DNA from: Penium margaritaceum
Taxonomy: Eukaryota > Streptophyta > Zygnematophyceae > Desmidiales > Peniaceae
Direction: 5' to 3'
Length of the DNA stretch: 64,000 nt
Assembly: GCA_023375785.1 (NCBI GenBank)
Contig: SZWC01001561.1
Span: forward strand, 66,543-130,542
Shown: one piece after another, positions 1-11,110 of the stretch
How positions within the stretch are numbered: the stretch's first letter is position 1
How the letters are laid out: each line of letters starts with the position of its first letter
Made by a program: the position numbers and the translations under genes
Notes under the pieces: model-generated
Databases searched by the model: none
Seen by the model: the letters and a program-made list of their open reading frames with translations, nothing else
Told to the model about the DNA's origin: nothing

Positions 1-583
1 TGGTGTAGGGTTTTCTTGCACTGTTTCCACGCACCCTACCCACTTTGGGGTCGAGTTTGGTGATGGGGTGTGATGAGGTTCGAAACCTGTCCGCGGACCT
101 GCAGTCAGAATTTTGACTGTCTCCGAGTAACAAAATGTACTACTGAGTTTCGGACGCTGAGCCATGATTTTGGCTAAGTCCCTCAGTAACAACGTGCACT
201 ACTGGATCCGGTGGATGATCCATCTGATCAGGTGGATTATCCATCAGACGCCTCGGCAGGCCTTCTGGAGCAATTTCTCGAGATGGTATTTTTGTTACTC
301 AATCCGGTCAATTGTCCACCGGATTTCGAGTCGCAGCCGGCTCCCAGAGTCACTGCACACACCCCAACTTTGGGAGACCATATCTCCCTTGATACCTGTC
401 CGATTCCGGCGGAACACCTTCCACCGGATGCAACAACTCGTCCACTTTACGGAGCAATCCTCCATTTGAGGATCCAAGCAATCCTAAAGTCGCCAGATCT
501 GCCGGCGCGGAGTTTCCACTTTCCGGCGGCTCATCAGCGCCACGTGGCGACGCACTTGGGTATGCGGAGGGGCATTTTTTCAA
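1..583. other. Unassigned non-satellite sequence next to an LTR fragment
   Basis: This stretch does not match the 190-bp satellite and has no counterpart among the other elements in the window. It directly abuts an A-family LTR fragment at about 583. In an intact A LTR the last part of the LTR would occupy 461-583, but that sequence is absent here. It may be a different LTR variant, retrotransposon interior, or unrelated DNA joined by a rearrangement. Overlapping open frames of 60-147 codons occur on both strands, none with a recognisable domain. No primer-binding site is visible. Confidence 0.5.
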
Positions 584-1148
584 CAGTTTCTAGGCAATCA
601 CTGGCTAGCAATTGTGTCTACCTAACAATTGGTCACTTTTGCGCAAGGTGCTAGTCAAAGACTAACTCCTGGGGCTTAGACCAACCTGTATCTTCTTTAT
701 ACTGTTCCTTAGCTGGAAAACTCTGTGAGGAGCATCTATGGCCAGATTGTGTCATTAGAATGAGGAATGAGCCTAGTACATATAGTCCTAGGCCTGGCTT
801 CTAAGGTGTGTGCGTAGTGGCACTTTTAGGGTGGCCACTCCACACCACCTCACCAGCTCGCCAATTGGCGCATCCACTAACCGCCTAGTGGCACATCCTC
901 CTCATGCATGGAGAAATGTCTAAGAAACTTCCCCTATGCAGGAAAGTCAAAAACCTTCCTGCGGACATCAAGGCTCGATCGCTGGACCTGTTGACCCTAA
1001 GTCCAACATCCTATTCGTTGCGCTACACTTCTGGTGTGTTGGTTGGACTTGAATAACGCACAAGGTTTGGGGGACTTACTCCAAGGGAGCGGTGCATGCC
1101 CAACCTGTCCGTTAAGCCACAGCAGTGGCCATGGGGCATAAAAGAACA
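584..1148 (-). mobile_element. Copia family A LTR fragment
   Basis: The sequence is closely similar to the LTRs at 51457-52144 and, in reverse, 26143-26830. In element orientation it starts at 1148 with TGTTCTTTTATG and runs leftwards for about 565 bp before homology stops near 583, so the last 120 bp (end of R/U5) are missing or replaced. It keeps the LTR hairpin (938-962), the tRNA-like box pair (about 965-1020 on the minus strand) and a TATAAAG motif near 695. Satellite resumes at 1149. No matching internal region is visible, so it is a solo or truncated LTR. Confidence 0.85.
938..962 (-). other. LTR hairpin, copy 1
   Basis: GCAGGAAAGT and ACCTTCCTGC flank a short A-rich loop. The arms pair with one mismatch. 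The same hairpin is at 26329-26353 and 51932-51960 in the other A LTRs. Confidence 0.75.
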
Positions 1149-3543
1149 AGAGTATTATGATTTGTCAACATTGACCGCACATATTGAGATTCTTTGGTCA
1201 TGGTCAGTGACATATGCCTACTTTGGTTGGTCATTGTGCATGGTAGCCACACTGTGCCACTACTCATTGAAGGTCTGTGTACTTCCTAGTCAACAACTAG
1301 TATTTCCAAACCGTTATTTCTCTGTCTCACCATTTGTGACTCGTATTAGGAGTTAGTGACATATGCCTACTTTGAATGGTCTTTATGCATAGCAGCCACA
1401 CCGTGCCACTGCGTATTGAATGTTTTTGTAATTTCTAGTCAACTAGTAGTTGCAAGCCATTTACTAGTATTTTCAAACTATTGTTTCCCCCTCTGACCAT
1501 TTGTGACTTGTTTTATGAGTTGTCAATTTTGACCCAACATAGTGGATTTATCTGGTCATGGTCAGTGAAATATACTTAATTTGGTTGGTCATCGTGCATA
1601 GTAGTCACACCGTGCCACTACTTATTGAAGGTCTTTTTACTTGCTAGTCCATAAATAGTTTGCCCAACCCATTGTCCCCCCTCAACCCATTTGTGACTCA
1701 TATTATGAGTTGTCAATGTTGACCACACATACTGAAATTCTTTTGGTCATGGTCAGTGACATATGCCTACTTTGGTTGGTTAGTGGGCATGGTCGACATT
1801 TCGTGACACTACTTATGGAAGTTCTTTGTACTTGCTAGTCTATAGCTAGTATTCCCAACACATTGTTTCGCCCTCTGACCATTTGTGACTCCTAATATGA
1901 GTTGTCAACGTTGACCACACATAGTGAGATTCTTTGGTCATGGTCAGTGACATATGCCTATTTCGGTTGGTCATTATGCATGGTAGCCACACCGTGCCAC
2001 TAGTTTTTGAATATGTTTGTCTTGCTAGTTGATAAACATGATTCCAAAGCCATTGTTCCCCCCTCTGACCATTTTTGACTCGTAGTATGAGTTGTCAACG
2101 TTGACCACACAGTGAAATTCTTTGTTAATGGTCACTGACATATGCTTACTTTGGTTGGTCATTATGCACAGTATCCACACTGATCCACTATTTATTGAAG
2201 TTCCTTCCACTTTCTATTCCATAACTAGTACTCCCAAACCATCGTTTCCCCCTCTGAGCACTTGTGACTCATATTTTGAGTTGTCAAGATTGACCAACAT
2301 AGTGAAATCCTTTGGTCATGGCCAGTGACACGTGCCTACTTTGGTTTATCTTTATGCAGGGTAGCCACATCGTGCCACTAGTTGTTTAAGGTACTTGTAC
2401 TTGCTAGTTGATAAAAAAAATCCCCAAACTGTCTTTTTTCCCTCTAACCATTTGTGACTCGTAGTAATACGCTGTCAACGTTAACCACACATAGTGAAAT
2501 TCTTTGCTCGTGTTTGGTGACATATGGCTTCTTTGGTTGGTCATTGTGCATGGTAGCCACACCTTTCCACTTCTTATTGGAGGTCTATGAACTATCTAGT
2601 CAACAATTAGTATTCTTAAACCATAGTTTCTCCCTCTGAACATGTGTGACCCGTTTAATGAGGTGTCAATGTTGATCACACATGATGAAATTCTTTGGTC
2701 ATAGCTAGTGACATATACATACTTTGGTTGGTCATTGTGCATGGTAGCCATACCGTGCCACTACGTATAGAAGGTCTATGTACTTGCTAGTGAATAACTA
2801 GTATTCCCAAACCAATGTTTCCCCCTTTCACCACTTATGACTTGCATCATGAGTTGCCAATGTTGAGCACACATGGTTAATTCCTTTGGTCATGATCAAT
2901 GACATATGTCCACTTTGGATGGCCATTGTGCATGGTAGCCACACCGTGCAACTACTTATTGAAGGTCTCTGTACTTGCTATTTGATAACTAGTATTCCCA
3001 AACCATTGTTTCCCCCGCTGACCATTTGAGACTCGCATTATTTTTTGTCAACATTGACCAAACATAGTGAACTGTTTTGGTCATGGTCAATGACATATAC
3101 CTACTTTGGTTGGTCATTGTGCATGGTAGTCACACCGTGCCACTACTTATTGAAGGTATTTGTACTTCCTATTTTATAATTAGTATTCCCAAACTTTTGT
3201 TTCCCTTTCTGACCATACGTGACTTATGCATCTGGTTTTCAACGCTGACCACACACAGTGGAATTTGTTTTTCATGGTCAGTGACATATGCCTACTTTGG
3301 TTGGTCATTGTGTATGGTAGCCACACATTGCCACTGTGTATTGAAGTTCTTTATTCTTTCCAGTCGATAACTAGTATTCCCAAATCATTGTTCCCCCTTC
3401 TCACAATTTCTGACTCGTATTATGAGTGTTCAAAAATGACCACACATAGTGAAATTCTTTGGTCATGGTCAGTGACATATGCCTACTTTGGTTTGTACTT
3501 GCTAGTCGCTAACTAGTATTTCTAAACCATTGATTCCCCTCTG
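1149..3543 (+). repeat. 190-bp satellite array, plus orientation, block 1
   Basis: About a dozen diverged head-to-tail copies of a monomer of about 190 bp. Recognisable segments in order are ACTCGTATTATGAGT, GTCAACGTTGACCACAC, TTTGGTCATGGTCAGTGACA, TACTTTGGTTGGTCATTGTG, CATGGTAGCCACACCGTGCC, ACTTATTGAAGGTCTTTGTA, GCTAGTCGATAACTAGTATT, CCCAAACCATTGTTTCCCCC. Spacing between copies of the GTCAAC(G/A)TTGAC core is about 190 bp. Neighbouring monomers differ at many positions and some carry deletions; the last one before 3543 lacks about 55 bp near 3490. Open frames of 60-100 codons here are by-products of the repeat. The block ends in a direct switch to minus orientation. Confidence 0.97.
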
Positions 3544-6500
3544 TGTGGTCAACGTTGACAACTCATAAAACGAGTCACAAATGGTCTGAGGATGAAACAA
3601 TGGTTTGGGCATATGAATAATCAACCAGAAATTACAAAGACCTTCAATGAGTAGTGGCACGGTGTGGATACAATGCACAACGACCAACCAAAATAGGTGT
3701 CTGTTATTGACCACGAGCAAACGAATTTCACTCCGTGTGGTCATCGTTGACAACTCATAATACAAGTCACAAATGTTCAGAGGGGGAACCAATGGTTTGG
3801 GAATAATGTTTTCCACTAGCAAGTACAAAAGATTTCAATGATTAGTGGCACGGCATGGATACCATGCAGAATGACCAACCAAAGTAGGCACATGTCGCTT
3901 ACCATGACCAGAGAATTTCACTATGTGTGGTCAATGTTGACAAGTCGTCATACAAGTCGCAGACAGTCATAGGGTGAAACAATGGTTTGAGAATACTAGT
4001 TGTATAGTAGCAAGTACAAATACCTTCAATAAGAAGTGGCACAGTGTGCCTACCATGCACAGTGACCAACCAGAGCAGGCATATGGAACTGACCATGACC
4101 AACGAATTTCACTATATGTGATCAATGTTGAGAAGTCATAATACGAGTCACAAATGGTCAGATGGGGAAACAATGCTTTGGTAATTCTAGGTATTGACTA
4201 AGTAGTACAAACACCTTCAATACGTAGTGGCAAAGTGTGGCTATCATGGACAATGGCCAACAAAAGTAGGCATATGTCACTGACCATGACCAAAAAATTT
4301 CCTATGTGTGGTCAACGTTGAGAACACATAATACAAGTCACAAATGGTCAGAGGACGAAACAATGGTTTGGGCATACGAGTTATTGACTGGAAAGTACAA
4401 TAACTAGTGGCACGGTGTGGCTACCATGCACAATCATCAACCAAAGAAGGCATATGTTTCTGGCCATGACTCAAGAATCTCTCTAAGGGTGGTTAAGGTT
4501 GACAGCACATAATCCGAGTCACAAATGGTTTGTGGGGGAAACAATGGTTTGGGAATACTATTTATCAACTAGTAAGTAGAAAGACCTTCAATAAGTACTG
4601 GCACGGTTTGGCTACCATTCACAATGACCAACCAAAGTAGGCATATGTCAGTGATCACGACCAAAGAATTTTACTATGTGTGGTCAACGTTGACAACTCA
4701 TCATACGAGTCACAAATGTTCAGAGGGGGAAACGATGGTTCTAGAATACGAGTTCTCCACCAGCAATGAAAAAATCCTTCTATACGTAGTGGCACAGTGT
4801 GGCTACCATGCACAATGACCAACCAAAATAGGCGTATGTCACTGACCATGAACAAAAGAATTTCAATGTGTGTGGTCAACATTGACAATGCACAATACAA
4901 GTCGCAAATGGTCAGAGGGGGAAAAATGGGTTGGGAATATTATATCTCAACTAGCAAGTATAAAAACCTTCAATAAGTAGTGGCACGTCTGGCTACCATG
5001 CACAATGACCAACCAAAGAAGGTATGTGCCAGTGACCATGACCTAAGAATGTTACTATGTGTTGTCAACGTTGACAACTCCGAATACGAGTCGGAAACGG
5101 CCAGAGGGGGAAAACAATGGTTTCGGAATAACATTTATCAACTAGAAAGTACAAACACCTTCAATACGTAGTGGCACGGTGTGGATATCATGCACTATGA
5201 CCAACCAAAGTAGGCACAAGTCACTCACAACGACCAACGAATTTCACTATGGATGGTCAACATTGACAACTCACAATATGAGTCCCACATGGTCAGAGTG
5301 TGAAACAATGGTTTAAAAAAAATAGTGATTGAATAGCAAGTAAATACACCTTTAACAAGTAGTGGCACGGTGTAGCTACCATGATCAATGACCAACCAAC
5401 GTATGCATGTGTCATTGACCATGATCAGAGAATTCCACTATGTGTGGTCAAGGCCGACAACTCATAATACGTGTCACAAATGATCCAATGGGGAAAGAAT
5501 TTTTGGGAACACTAGGTATCAAGTTGAAAGTACAAAGACCTTAAACAAGTAGTGGCACGGTGTGGCTACCAAGTACAATGACCAACCAAAGCAGGCATAT
5601 GTGACTGATGGTGACCACATAACTTCACAATGTGTGGTCAATGTTGACAACTCATAACATGATTCACAAATGGTCAGAGGTGGAAAAATTGGTTTGGGAA
5701 TACTACTTGTCAACTAGCAAGTACAAAGACCTTCAAGAGGCAATGGTACGGTGTGGCTACCATGCACAATGACCAAAACAATTAGGCACATGTCACTGAC
5801 CATGACCAAAAGAATTTCATTGTGCGTGGTCATTTTTGACAACTCGTAATGGTTTACAAGTCAGAAATGGTCAGAGGGGGAAACAATTATTTGGGAATAC
5901 TATTTTTATACTAGCAAGTACAAAGACCCTCAATAAGTAGTGGCACGGCGTGGCTACCATGCACAATGACCAACCAAAGTAGGCATGTGTTACTGACCAT
6001 GACCAAAGAGCGTCACTATGTGTGGTCAACGTTGACAACTCAAAATACGAGTCGCAAACGGTCCAAGAGGGGAGAAACGGTTAGGAAATACTAGTTACCG
6101 ACTAGCAAGTACAAAGACCTTAAATAAGTAGTGGCATGGTGTGGCTACCATGCACAATGACCAACCAAAGTAAGTATATGTCACTGACCATGACCAAGGA
6201 ATGAATCATGTGTGGTCAACTTTGCCAACTCATAACATGAGTCACAAATGGTCAGAGGGGCAAAGAATAGTTTATGAATACTATTTTTTGACAAGCAAGT
6301 TCAAGTACCTTCAATAAGTAGTGGCATGGTGCGGCTACCATGCACAAAAACCAACTAAAGTAGGGATATGTCACTGACCATGACCAAAGAACTTCACGAT
6401 GTGTGGTCAATGTTGCCAGCTCATAATACGAGTCACATGTGGTCAGAGGCTGGAACAATGGTTTGAGAATACTAGTTACATAGTAGCAAGTACAAAGACA

Positions 6501-6948
6501 TTTTATAACAAGTGTCACGGTGTGCCTACCATGCACAATGACTAACCAAAGTAGGCATATGGCACTGACCATGACCAACGAATTTCACTATATCTGGTCA
6601 GCGTTGAGAACACATAATACGTGTGCCAAATGGTCAGATGGGGAAACAATGGTTTGGAAATACTAGTAAGTAAATATCAACTAGAAAGTACAAAAACTTC
6701 AATACGTAGTGGTACGGTGTGGCTATCATGGACAATGACAAACCAAAGTAGGCATATGTCAGTGACCATGACCAAACAATTTCACTATGTGTGGTCAACG
6801 TTGAAAACTCATAATACAAGTCACAAATGGTCAGAGAAAGAACCAATGGGTTGGGAAGACTAGTTATGGAATAGCAAGTACAAATACCTTCAATAATTAG
6901 CGGCACGGCATGGCTACCATGCACAACACCAAGCAAAGAAGGCATACC
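3544..6948 (-). repeat. 190-bp satellite array, minus orientation, block 2
   Basis: This is the same satellite read in reverse: GTGGTCAACGTTGACAACTC, then CACAAATGGTCAGAGGGGGA, then CTAGCAAGTACAAAGACCTT and GGCACGGTGTGGCTACCATG. The change from plus to minus at about 3543 has no transposon between the two blocks. A TIR element interrupts the block at 6949. Confidence 0.97.
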
Positions 6949-7434
6949 GTACTGGCACTCAAATTTGTTCACTTTTTAGAATGAAATTTAGTGCTTTTCA
7001 TATTCACCGAAAATGGGTGCTTTTTAATTTTGATTATGGTCACCCAAGTGGGTTACATGAATGATTAGTGCTTGTCATATTCACCCACCGGTCCGCACTC
7101 AACCGTGCGACCTCGATAGTCAAACATCAAAATCCAAAGTTTGACTTGGAAATATTGGTCGGCCGTTGGATCGACCATCGCTGGAGACTCGAGAGGCTTT
7201 TGAGAGTGCACGAGGCTGGGTTGGCATCTGAACCTCACAGAATTTCCTGCACACACCTTGGAGGTTAATGTTCTATGAACCCGGCGACAACAGGTTTTTT
7301 CCACAAACCCAGGTGAGGGAGAAAGCTTTGGGGTTTACGGAATTAGGAGTGATTCGCCTAAACAGCTAAAAATTGAATGTAGAACACAAGGACGAACTGA
7401 AAAAAATATACAACATGAATTTGAGTGCCAGTAC
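6949..7434. mobile_element. 486-bp non-autonomous TIR element (MITE)
   Basis: The ends form a perfect 17-bp terminal inverted repeat: GTACTGGCACTCAAATT at 6949-6965 and its reverse complement ending at 7434. The interior has no transposase. A direct repeat of about 18 bp (AGTGCTT-TCATATTCACC type) lies near 6991 and 7066. Satellite of the same polarity flanks both sides, as expected for a simple insertion. The target duplication is not settled, because the palindromic GTAC at each end makes the boundary ambiguous; both TA and an imperfect 9-bp Mutator-like duplication (7 of 9 matching) can be drawn. The superfamily is therefore left open. Confidence 0.8.
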
Positions 7435-10400
7435 AGTACGTTATTGGCCATGACCAAAGAATTTCACTACGGGTGGGTAACGTTGACAACACATTATACG
7501 AGTCAAAAATGGTTGGAGGGGGAAACAATGGTTTGGGAACACTAGTGATCAACTAATAAGTAGAAACACATTCACTAAGTACTCGCACGTTACTGCTACC
7601 ATGCAAAATGACCAACCAAAGTAGGCATATGTCAGTGACCATGACAAACGAAATTCACTATGTGTGGTAAACGTTGACAACTCATAGAACGAGTCACACA
7701 TGGTCAGAGGTGGGAACAATGGTTTGGGAATGCAAATCATCAACCAGGAATGACAAAGACCTTCAATAATCAGAGGCATGGTGTGGCTCCCATGCACAAT
7801 GACCGACCAAAGTAGGCCTATGCCACTGACGATGACAAAAAGAATTTCACTGTGTGTGGTCAACGTTGACAATTCCTAATACGAGTCCCAAACAGTCAGA
7901 GGGAGAAACAATGGTTTGGGAATACCAGTTGTCAACTAGCAAGTAAAAATACCTTCAATAAATAGTGGCATGGTATGGCTACCATGCACAATGACCAGCC
8001 AAAATAGGCATATGTCAATGACCATGACCAAAGAATTTCACTATGTGTGGTCAACGTTGCCAACTCGTAATACGCGTCACATATGGTCAGAGGGAGAAAC
8101 TATGTTTTGAGAATGCTAGTTATACATTAGCATGGAAAAATACCTTCAATAAGAAGTGGCATATTGTTCCTACCATGCACAATGACCAACCAAAGTAGGT
8201 ATATGGCACTGACCATTACCGATGAATTTCAATACATGTGGTCAACTTGACAACTCATAATACCAGTAAAAAATGGTTACAGGGGGAAACAATGGGTTGG
8301 AAATACTAGGTATCTACTAGCAAGTACAAACACCTTCAATACGTAGTGCCGCGGTGTGCCAATCATGCACTATGAGCAACTAAATTAGGCATAAGCCACT
8401 GGCAATTTCCGACGAATTTCACTACGGGTGCTCAACATTAACAACTCATAACACGAGTCACACATGGTCAGAGGGGGGAAAATGGTTTAGAAATATTAGT
8501 TCTTGACTAGCAAGTATAAACACCTTCAAGAAGTAGTGGCACGGTGTAGCTACCATGCACAATGACCAACCAAGGTAGGCATATGTCACTGACCATGACC
8601 AGAGAATTCCACTATGTTTGGTCCACGTTGACAGCTCATAATACGAGTCACAAATGGTCAGATGGGGAAACAGTGGTTTGGGAACACTAGGTATCAAATA
8701 GCAAGTACAAATACCTTCATTAAGTAGTGGCACGGTGTGGCTACCATGCATAATGACCAACCAAAGTAGGTATATGTCAATGATCATGACCAAAGAATTT
8801 CACTATGTGTGGTCAATGCTAACAACTCATAACACGAGTCAGAAATGGTCAGAGGTGGAAACAATGGTTTGGGAATACTAGTACTCAAATAGCAAGTACA
8901 AAGACCTTTAATAGGTAGTGGTATGATGTGGCTACCATGCACAATGACCATCCAAATTAGGCATATGTCACCAACCATGACCAAATGAATTTCACTGTGT
9001 GTAGTCAATGTTAACTCATAACACGAATCACAAATGGTCAGAGGGGGGAAATAACGGTTTGGGAATACTAGTGTTTACTAGCATGTACAAAAACGTTCAA
9101 TAAGTAGTGGCACGGTGTGGCTACCATGCACAATGACCAACCAAAGCAGGCAAGTTTCACTGAACATGACCTAGTAATATCACTATGTGTAGTCAACATT
9201 GAAAACTCAAGATACAAGTTGCAGGCGGTCAGAGGGGGAAATAATGGTTTGGTAATTCTAGTTATCAACTAGCAAGTACAAAAACCTTCAATACGTAGTG
9301 GCAATGGTCAGATGAAGGTAACGTGGTTTGAGAATACTAGTTATTGACAGGCATGACCAAAGATCTTCAATAAGTAGTGGAACGGAGTGGCTACCATGCA
9401 TAGTGACCAACCAAAGTAAGCATATGTCACTAACCATGACCAAAGAATTTCAATGTGGATGGTTAAAGTTGCGAATCATTATACATGCCAAAAAAGGTCA
9501 GAGGGGGAAAAAATAGTTTGGGAATACTAGTAATCAAATAGCAAGTAAAAAATCCCTTCCATGAGTAGTGGCATGGTGAGGCTACCATGCACAATGACCA
9601 ACCAAAGTAGACCTATGTCACAGACCATGACCTAAGAATTTCACAGTGTGTGGTTAACGTCCACAAATCATAATACGCATAAAAAATTGTCAAATGGTTT
9701 GGGAATACTATTTATCAATGAGCAAGTACAAAGACCTTCACTGCGTAGTGGCACTGTGTGGTTACCATGCACAATGACCAACTGACATAGGCACATGTCA
9801 GTGACCATGAACAAAGAATTTCACCATGTGTCTTCCACGTTGACAACTCATAATACAAGTCACAAATGGTCATAGGGGGGGAACAATGGTTTAGGAATAC
9901 TAGCTATCAACTAGCATGTACAAAGGCCTTCAATAAGTAGTGGCACAACGTGGCCACCGTGCACATTGACCAACCAAAGTTGGCATATGTCACTGACCAT
10001 GACCAAAGAGTTTCACTATGTGTGGTAAACGTTGACAACTCATTGTACAAGTCACAAATGGTCAGAGGGGGAAACTATGGCTTGGGAATACTAGGTACCA
10101 ACTAGAAAGTACAAATACCTTCAATAAGTAGTGGCAAGATGCAGCTACCATGCACAATGACCAACCGAAGTAGGCATATGTCACTGACCATCACCAAAGA
10201 ATTTCATCATTTGTGGTCAGCGATGACAACTCATATTAGGAGTCACAAATGGCCAGAGGGGGAAACAATGGTTTGGGAATGCTAGTTATCTAATAGCAAG
10301 TACAAAAACCTTTTATCCGTAGTGGCATGGTGTGGTTACCATGCACAATGACCAACCCAAGGAGACATATGTCAGTGATCATGACCTAAGAATTTCACTA

Positions 10401-11110
10401 TGTGTAGTCAACATTGACAAATCATAATACGAGTCCCAAATTGTTTGAAGGGGAAACAATGGTTTTGGAACACTAGTTATCAACTAGCAAGGAAGAATAC
10501 CTTTAATAAGTAGTGGCACGGTGTGGCTACCATGCACAAATACTAACAAAAGTACACATATGTCACTGAGGATGATCAAAGAATTTCACTATGTGTGGTC
10601 AAAGTTCACAGCTCATAAAACGAGTCACAAATGATCATAAGGGGAAAAAAAATTAAGAATACCAGATATAAGATAGCATGTACAAAGTCCTTCAATAAGT
10701 AGTGGCACCATGTGGCTACCATGCACAATGACCAACCAAAGTAGGCAGATGTCCCTGACCATGACCAAAGAATTTCTCTGTGTGGTCAATGTTGACAACT
10801 ATTTATCTGAGTCACAACTGGTCACAGGGGGAAAAAATGGTTTTGGAGTAATAGTTATGAACTGAGAAGTACAAATACCTTCAATATGTATTGGCACGGT
10901 GTGGCTACCATGCACAATGACCAACCAAAGTAGGCATATGTCACTGACCATGGCCAAATAATTTCACTATGTGTAGTTAACGTTGACAACTCATGATACA
11001 ATTCACAAATGGTCAGAGTGGGAAACAATGGTTTGGAAATCAACTAGTTATCAACTAGCAAGTACAAATACCTTCAATAAGTAGTGACACGGTGTGGCTA
11101 CCATACAGAA
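7435..11110 (-). repeat. 190-bp satellite array, minus orientation, block 3
   Basis: Continuation of the minus-oriented satellite after the TIR element, about 19 diverged monomers. It ends at about 11110, where a truncated minus monomer (GGCTACCATACAGAATG) runs straight into plus-oriented satellite without any transposon. Confidence 0.97.

Noticed and set aside
211-654. A 147-codon open frame overlapping the LTR fragment
   Set aside because: It runs across the boundary into LTR sequence, overlaps other open frames, and has no recognisable domain.
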